Positions 33,196 through 37,169 of a DNA stretch of 37,169 nucleotides are shown one piece after another. Positions within the stretch are counted from its first letter, which is position 1. Every line of letters starts with the position of its first letter. The stretch is from NCBI GenBank assembly GCA_011389815.1, contig JAABTP010000026.1, positions 1-37,169 on the forward strand, written 5' to 3'. The DNA comes from Desulfobulbaceae bacterium (GTDB lineage: Bacteria; Desulfobacterota; Desulfobulbia; Desulfobulbales; Desulfobulbaceae). The notes under the pieces were generated by a model. The model had not been told where the DNA came from. It did not search any database and saw only the letters and a list, made by a program, of their open reading frames with translations. The position numbers were made by a program, and so were the translations under genes.

Positions 33196-33401
33196 GTGCT
33201 ACAGCGACAACGTTGAATGATATAAATATCAAGGCTATTACTCTGTTAAGCAGCAAGCTCGGAACAGCGGACACAATCCGCTTTCTCAATCAATTCACGA
33301 CCGGATTCGGCGACTACACGGAAGAAAGAAAAAAAGTGTTTGATAAGATGAGTCTGGATGATATTGTGAGTGAAATCAAGGAGCGGAGAAAACGAACCTG
33401 A
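33192..33401 (+). CDS. Antitoxin-like protein, partner of PIN module 2
   Basis: A 69-residue protein that overlaps the PIN toxin gene by four bases (ATGA). Residues 13-45 (IKAITLLSSKLGTADTIRFL, NQFTTGFGDYT) and the C-terminal KMSLDDIVSEIKERRKR match the layout of small helical antitoxins encoded after PIN genes (DYTxER...hshdEhhxEIKxxR). No DNA-binding fold is obvious. It neutralises the toxin by family position; this is not shown by motif alone. Confidence 0.72.
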   Translation: MSATATTLNDINIKAITLLSSKLGTADTIRFLNQFTTGFGDYTEERKKVFDKMSLDDIVSEIKERRKRT

Positions 33402-33536
33402 AAATCCTCTTCGTTATGGTGGTGCCTATGGCAAATCGCCGGATGGAGTGATCAATATGTGTCATCGGATTGGCGGGATGGTTTGTGGGGAGAAAAGGGG
33501 ATGAATTGATTCCTGACCTGTTCCGGGGCAGGATTT

Positions 33537-33905
33537 AATTTTGCTCTGACCCCTTTTATCAAAGGTTCACAGCTCTTGGTAAAAGGTTGTTTGCTATCAA
33601 CAGATGGTTCTTGATAACAAACAAAAGAGTTTTGTTAAACAACGAAGGAGCGTTGTTTATTAACCAAGGAGTGTTATCAAACAACGAAGGAACGTTGGCT
33701 ATCAACTAAGGAGTGTTGATTATCAAGAAAGGAGTTTTGTTAAACCGGGAAGGATTCTTGATAGACAGTAAAGGAGTTTTGCTTATCAAGGCTCCTTTGT
33801 TGTCTGCCGTTCAGGAAGTCTGATCGACCCGGATTTCCTTTACTCATGTTTTTTCTGTGATAAAAGGGGTCAGAGTCAAATGAAATCTAATTTTACTCTG
33901 ACCCC
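33537..33905. repeat. 21-bp imperfect tandem array bounded by GGGGTCAGAG-type inverted repeats
   Basis: From about 33604 to 33800 lie roughly nine units of 20-21 bases with a consensus near AAGGAGNGTTGNTTATCAA, e.g. at 33645, 33666, 33687, 33708, 33729, 33750 and 33771. The array is bounded on the left by AATTTTGCTCTGACCCC (33537-33553) then TTTTATC, and on the right by its near-perfect inverted copy (33859-33881). A second copy of the left end (33889-33905) follows, making an 11-base perfect hairpin GGGGTCAGAGT (33866-33876) with ACTCTGACCCC (33895-33905). Such GGGGTCAGAGTC palindromes are typical of REP-like elements mobilised by RAYT transposases. This fills most of the gap 33402-33918, which holds no gene I can support. 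Confidence 0.8.
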
Positions 33906-33918
33906 ATTAACCGCTTTT

Positions 33919-34053
33919 ATCTTGACCTCCACCGGGCGGGGATCGGATATTATGGTGCCTATGGCTATTCTCTCCTTTGGCGGGATGATTATCGCGATGT
34001 TGACTGTTTTTGTTGTGCCGGTGTTGTATTGCTGGGTGGTGAAGGGGCGGTGA
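33919..34053 (+). pseudogene. Third copy of a cusA-type gene 3' end
   Basis: A 45-codon frame (including TGA at 34051-34053) encoding ILTSTGRGSDIMVPMAILSF, then GGMIIAMLTVFVVPVLYCWV and VKGR. It matches the last residues of the intact pump; over 132 aligned bases I count 15 differences, mainly at third codon positions. The frame has no start and is preceded by the REP-like hairpin 14 bases upstream. It is a displaced 3' end, the third in 2.3 kb. Confidence 0.9.
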
Positions 34054-34101
34054 GAAGGGCATTTTTTCTAAGGGAAATAAGAAATGTACCCAATTTGTTC
34101 T

Positions 34102-34336
34102 GAATTTGCCGAGCTGTCCAACGAGACCGCAGGAGAGCATCCCCCCCCGTGAAGTCATCCGGCTGATGGTTGATTTGTTGTTTATGACGGACCGGGACAG
34201 CCTGACCACACCGGGCATGGTCACCATGCTCTATGACCCGGCCTTTCTCTTTCTCCAGCACATGCCTGTCAAAATGAAGCCGGAAGGCAGCCGTATCGGC
34301 ATAGTCTTTAACGGCTCGCCGCTCTTTACCGGCTAG
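34102..34336 (+). pseudogene. Relic of hsdM, type I restriction-modification methyltransferase
   Basis: Two frames and one internal deletion. From 34102 the frame reads EFAELSNETAGEH, then a run of Cs at about 34141-34148 shifts the frame and the next one continues PREVIRLMVDLLFMTDRDSL then TTPGMVTMLYDPA, exactly the HsdM segment before the SAM-binding DPACGTGG. Instead of CGTGG the frame jumps to FLFLQHMPVKMKPEGSRIGI and VFNGSPLFTG, the HsdM segment after the catalytic NPPF motif, and then stops. The methyltransferase core is therefore deleted. No hsdS or hsdR sequence is present near it. This is the scar of a lost type I system. Confidence 0.85.
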
Positions 34337-34419
34337 GTCGTGAGCAGTGAAAATCAACTTTGCGAATGAAGCAAATCAAGTTGAAAATAATGATGCGTGG
34401 TGGTAATAATTGATGAGAC

Positions 34420-34441
34420 AGCCTATAATTTAAAATAGGCT
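34420..34441. other. Inverted repeat before the TIGR04255 operon
   Basis: AGCCTAT (34420-34426) and ATAGGCT (34435-34441) around AATTTAAA, in the 204-base gap before the operon. It could be an end-of-transcript hairpin for the upstream side or a regulator site; no promoter boxes are convincing nearby. Confidence 0.35.
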
Positions 34442-34540
34442 TATTAGAACACTTCAGGACAGGGCAGAATTTATGCTCTGAGAAATCAAATTTTCTTCAG
34501 ACAAGCTGATTGTTTGAGTACAAGTTAAGGCGTGACCAAC

Positions 34541-35278
34541 ATGACAAGGCCAGCCAAAATAACACCGGACCCCATAATAAACGCTGTCGTTGAACTAAGG
34601 TTTAACAGCTCAGTGCCTGAAGATGCCGTTTTAGGAATGCTATTCGCTCAGATAAAATCTAAGTATAATAAATTTCAAAAACTTCCTGTAGCTGACTTTC
34701 CAAAAGAAGTTCGTATGAACGATCAGGCACTACAGTTTAACCCATACTATCAATGTGAAGCAGGGGCATATAGGCTCAATGTCGGGCCTAAAGTTATCTC
34801 CCTTGCAATCAGCAAAGATTATCCTGGATGGAAAGAACATTATTTCCCTGAGGTGAAATCCGTTTTATCTCATCTTGATCAGGCAGGAATCGTAGATAAT
34901 TTTATTCGTATTGGAGTTCGATATATAGATTTTTTTGAAAATAACATCTTTGATAATATCAATTTGTCGATCAGCCTGAAAGAACATCCGCTTGATGCGC
35001 TTCAGCAAACTTTTAATGCAATATTCAAAAATAAAAACGAAGGCTTTTTAACTAGAGTCCAAGTGGTGAATAATATCACCGCAATGAGTGACGGTCTTAA
35101 AAAAAATGGCTCTATTATAGATACAGATACGTATATTGAAAATAAGCAAGGGTTTGAATTCTCTGGGATAGAGAATATAATTAATAGCTGCCATGAACTG
35201 TCTGTTGATTTCTTTTTTGACCTTCTAAAAAAAGAATTTATAGACACCTTAAATCCAGAGTACGAAAATGATCAATAA
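34541..35278 (+). CDS. TIGR04255-family protein, first gene of a three-gene operon
   Basis: About 245 residues from the ATG at 34541. AAGG at 34527-34530 is 10 bases before this ATG but only one base before the alternative GTG at 34532, so the ATG is preferred. The opening DPIINAVVELRFNS, the middle GWKEHYFPEVKSVLSHLDQA, GVRYIDFFENNIFD and the late DTDTYIENKQGF match the family as I remember it: a sporadically distributed bacterial protein of unknown function, often next to other small unknown genes. No enzymatic motif is visible. Base composition is distinctly AT-rich against the neighbours. The next gene overlaps its end by 11 bases. The family name is from memory of the motif set. Confidence 0.75.
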   Translation: MTRPAKITPDPIINAVVELRFNSSVPEDAVLGMLFAQIKSKYNKFQKLPVADFPKEVRMNDQALQFNPYYQCEAGAYRLNVGPKVISLAISKDYPGWKEHYFPEVKSVLSHLDQAGIVDNFIRIGVRYIDFFENNIFDNINLSISLKEHPLDALQQTFNAIFKNKNEGFLTRVQVVNNITAMSDGLKKNGSIIDTDTYIENKQGFEFSGIENIINSCHELSVDFFFDLLKKEFIDTLNPEYENDQ

Positions 35279-35666
35279 TACCGAATCATATATTGACAAG
35301 CCCTATTTGTCGAAATATCCGTCAATAGTAACATCTCTCGTTTGCTGTGCGGTGCTGTCGTATGGAAACGTTAACAGCTATCATTCCGAAAAATTCAACG
35401 ATATCGATATGCGATACGGATACGATCAAGATTTTTCATATGATACACAACCACCTACATGGGCTCCTCTTGATAACATCATCTGTGCAGATTTTGAAAA
35501 TGATGCCGAGGTAATTTTCGATGCTTTGACGTCCCTTGATATAATCAATAAGTTAGCGTTCATAGCAGTGGATGAAGAAGCTGACAGGAGAATAGAAGAG
35601 TATTTTGCGTCAAACCCTATAAAAACAAGAACAATATTTGAAAACCATCGAATGAAAAAAGGATGA
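35268..35666 (+). CDS. Hypothetical protein, second gene of the TIGR04255 operon
   Basis: A 132-residue acidic protein that I do not recognise. Residues about 18-33 (YPSIVTSLVCCAVLSYG) are the only hydrophobic stretch and could be a buried helix or weak membrane segment. The middle is rich in Asp and aromatic residues (DIDMRYGYDQDFSYDTQPPT), and the C-terminal part is helical with IINKLAFIAVDEEADRRIEE. It overlaps the TIGR04255-like gene by 11 bases and the next gene by four, so the three are almost certainly translated together. Confidence 0.7.
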   Translation: MINNTESYIDKPYLSKYPSIVTSLVCCAVLSYGNVNSYHSEKFNDIDMRYGYDQDFSYDTQPPTWAPLDNIICADFENDAEVIFDALTSLDIINKLAFIAVDEEADRRIEEYFASNPIKTRTIFENHRMKKG

Positions 35667-36226
35667 ATATTGCCGATCCGGAATGTCGATGGCCTCCCAT
35701 CTACGATTTTGAATCACTTGGTGAAGAAATAAATAAACTCGTTTCCAACAACGAGATATTCGATATATTTTTCCACATAAGAAATCTGGATGCAGGTCTA
35801 TATCAAGGCGACATTCTTAAGTATCCAGGTATGTTTCCATTTATTGACAGCAATGGGAATATTCAAGTAATAGAAGAGGATTACGATTACTGGATGATCT
35901 TGGGAAATACGTGTGATTTAGACAGGGAACTTTCTTCACCTCATCTATCTCACATTACTCCCTTGATACCGCTAGATGACGATATTCCTGTAGATGTAAT
36001 CGGAAACCTCCGTACTTACAATAGTTACAAAAAGTTCTTTGTGCCGACGTGGAGCGATTCCTCAGACAAAGGATTTATTATTGATTTTACATATAGTTGC
36101 TCTGTAGATAAAAATTGCCTTTTAGAACACACTGAAGTTACGGCTAGATTGACTTTCAAATCCTGGCTTTTGCTTCATTCTTGTTTAGTACGCTATTTAG
36201 CACGAGACGACGGGCGCCATGATTAA
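35663..36226 (+). CDS. Hypothetical protein, third gene of the TIGR04255 operon
   Basis: A 187-residue protein starting within the ATGA overlap of the previous gene. The segment DYWMILGNTCDLDRELS near residues 75-93, followed by HITPLIPLDDD, resembles a motif (hhhxxTCDhxR...hxPLhxh) found in small uncharacterised bacterial proteins; the Cys-Asp pair may be functional. No helicase, nuclease or TM signature is seen. AT-rich like its neighbours. It closes the operon; the next 209 bases contain no gene I can support. Confidence 0.7.
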   Translation: MNIADPECRWPPIYDFESLGEEINKLVSNNEIFDIFFHIRNLDAGLYQGDILKYPGMFPFIDSNGNIQVIEEDYDYWMILGNTCDLDRELSSPHLSHITPLIPLDDDIPVDVIGNLRTYNSYKKFFVPTWSDSSDKGFIIDFTYSCSVDKNCLLEHTEVTARLTFKSWLLLHSCLVRYLARDDGRHD

Positions 36227-36435
36227 ACAATAACCACCCTATTCACCCCTCCATAAAAGAAATTTCAAATCAAATAGATAAACTCACCTCTCCGCATCCT
36301 ATCGGCTGACAAACCTCCATAATGCGACGAACAAAAGCGTAAATAAGGGATGAAGAACATAGATCTTTGCTCTCTTGATAGATTTCTTCAACGCTGCTCT
36401 CAAGCTGGCAGCGAATTATTTCCTCCTTGTATAAT

Positions 36436-36579
36436 TCACAATACGACCCCCTCTCTCTCCACCGCCTCTTTGAACGGCAGCGCATCATATTCAGGCGAAG
36501 ACCACACCTGCCTGCTCCGTATAATACTGCTCACCACCTCATTATTTTCCAGTTCAATATCAAGGTTGCAAGGAGAATG
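36436..36579 (-). pseudogene. Relic of a minimal nucleotidyltransferase (MNT-type antitoxin)
   Basis: The minus-strand frame after an in-frame TGA (36580-36582) reads HSPCNLDIELENNEVVSSII, then RSRQVWSSPEYDALPFKEAV and EREGVVL, ending at 36436-36438. The VDhEhE...SPxYxxhxxEGVVLY pattern is the C-terminus of MNT-domain nucleotidyltransferases, usually paired with HEPN toxins. The GSxxxGxxxxxSDhD catalytic part is missing upstream, and the final Tyr is lost to a frameshift. A continuation in another frame (36270-36434) is open but is not a HEPN domain I recognise. Confidence 0.5.
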
Positions 36580-36581
36580 TC

Positions 36582-36851
36582 ATGCAATTGAATATAAATG
36601 ATATGCTGTTGAAAAGAGCGCAACAAGTCAGTGGTCTGCAATCGGCTCAGGCTGTCATTGAAGCTGCGCTGCGCGTTTTGATTGCTCAACGGCATCAAGG
36701 TGCATCCGAAGCCGGAAGAGCGGAAAATCCTCTGAAACTGTTGCTGGAATCGGATTTTATCGGCTGTGCCGACAGTGACGAAACCCGCCTTTCACAAACC
36801 TATAAAAACGAGCTGACCGGAATTTTAGAGAAAAAATATGGTTATCGCTGA
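36582..36851 (+). CDS. vapB: VapB-family antitoxin with truncated toxin
   Basis: An 89-residue antitoxin. It opens MQLNINDMLLKRAQQVSGLQ then SAQAVIEAALRVLIAQR, the VapB ribbon-helix-helix pattern (MxLNIdd.LLkxAxxhsGh....hhEhALrxLi). The C-terminal half, LESDFIGCADSDETRLSQTY then KNELTGILEKKYGYR, is the toxin-binding tail of this subfamily. AAGGAG precedes the ATG by about 10 bases. It is followed by a toxin that stops after six codons (36838-36858), so the antitoxin is now unpaired locally. Confidence 0.85.
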   Translation: MQLNINDMLLKRAQQVSGLQSAQAVIEAALRVLIAQRHQGASEAGRAENPLKLLLESDFIGCADSDETRLSQTYKNELTGILEKKYGYR

Positions 36852-36858
36852 AATCTGA
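36838..36858 (+). pseudogene. Start of a truncated vapC toxin
   Basis: An ATG inside the end of vapB, in the usual overlapping position, encodes MVIAEI and then TGA. PIN toxins of this class start MVIVDTS or MVIADTS, so these look like the first codons, with the rest lost. The match is short, and it is supported mostly by position. Confidence 0.45.
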
Positions 36859-37169
36859 ATCAGGGTCAGACCACCTTTTCGTCTTGCCGCACACGGCTTT
36901 CCAATATTCTTTACCCAAGCCATGCACCGACCTCCAGCCCGCTTTCCCGGAAACCTTGTACCAGCCCACAACGTTCATAGCATCAGGTGAATTTTCAATC
37001 CGCTACACCGTAGCCGTTGAGATTCCGGTAAAAAATAAATATACTAAAAATAATGAGATGTTAAGAGGATAAAGCAAAAGGAGCTTCGGAAGGTAACTTC
37101 TCAATAAGTGGTGGTAATAAATAAAATCAGGATGTTATAGTAACCAGAAAGATGCATAAGCATAATTCG
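36859..37169. other. Window end without a supported gene
   Basis: About 310 bases between the vapC stub and the window edge. A minus-strand frame from 36978 (MNVVGWYKVSGKAGWRSVHG and onward) is open for 73 codons but overlaps vapB and matches no family I recognise. The final 130 bases are AT-rich without a clear start or hairpin. I see no RNA gene here. Confidence 0.4.

Noticed and set aside
33410-33520. Possible fourth degraded cusA 3' end (TTATGGT...GCCTATGGC, GGCGGGATG)
   Set aside because: Only two short words agree, with wrong spacing; an equally open frame reads unrelated residues. Not enough to call.
36757-36978. 73-codon minus-strand frame overlapping vapB
   Set aside because: No family resemblance, and it runs antisense to the well-supported antitoxin gene for its last third.
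34397-37120. 13-base direct repeat GTGGTGGTAATAA at 34397 and 37108 as attachment sites
   Set aside because: A 13-base match is expected several times by chance in a window of this size, and no integrase or tRNA end is associated with it.

Overview
This is about 37 kb of bacterial chromosome. Protein sequences such as the Edd/Eda pair, the HAE3-type MMPL exporter beside an outer-membrane lipoprotein-sorting protein, the GroEL/GroES type and an elongator-like tRNA-Met suggest a Desulfobulbales-type member of the Desulfobacterota. The mix of XisH/XisI genes, PIN modules and many repeats would fit a cable bacterium (Candidatus Electrothrix/Electronema). That placement is an inference from recollected family resemblance, not a database result.

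Layout. 1-1273: an orphan VapB-like antitoxin and a PPP-type phosphatase. 1285-3815: the Entner-Doudoroff pair eda/edd on the minus strand, with a REP-like double hairpin between them that contains the edd stop codon. 3838-4512: a RelE/HigB toxin plus XRE antitoxin, with a clear promoter and a palindromic operator. 4517-7355: a TPR membrane protein, an intact xisH-xisI pair, a folded repeat element and an HU-like/DUF4469-like gene. 7488-13077: a 23-bp minisatellite, then trpC, trpF, aroC, a divergent GT5 glycogen synthase and an unknown gene. 13184-16706: a lipoprotein-sorting protein, the MMPL exporter and tRNA-Met(CAT). 16928-22359: groEL and groES behind a heat-shock-like promoter, ilvE, then a minus-strand run of a YrfG-like phosphatase, a PilZ protein and pgl. 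22560-23917: a second 23-bp minisatellite, a Cys-rich protein, and a second xis locus whose xisH has decayed to its first codons while xisI survives. 23934-31751: mfd and a high-GC, enlarged cusA-type RND pump gene with no partner genes beside it.

31752-37169 is an accessory island. Two PIN-toxin modules alternate with two extra copies of the 3' end of a cusA-like gene (32524-32700 and 33919-34053). These are followed by a frameshifted and internally deleted hsdM relic and an AT-rich operon of three overlapping genes (TIGR04255-like plus two unknown proteins). A nucleotidyltransferase relic and a vapB with only a six-residue stump of vapC close the island. A 21-bp imperfect tandem array flanked by GGGGTCAGAG-type inverted repeats lies inside it.

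The core genes serve central metabolism (Entner-Doudoroff route with pgl, aromatic and branched-chain amino acids, glycogen), protein folding, transcription-coupled repair and envelope export. The accessory part is rich in toxin-antitoxin genes and in remnants of them. The best candidate for an undescribed system is the 34541-36226 operon. The most unusual structure is the repeated cusA 3' end alternating with PIN modules.
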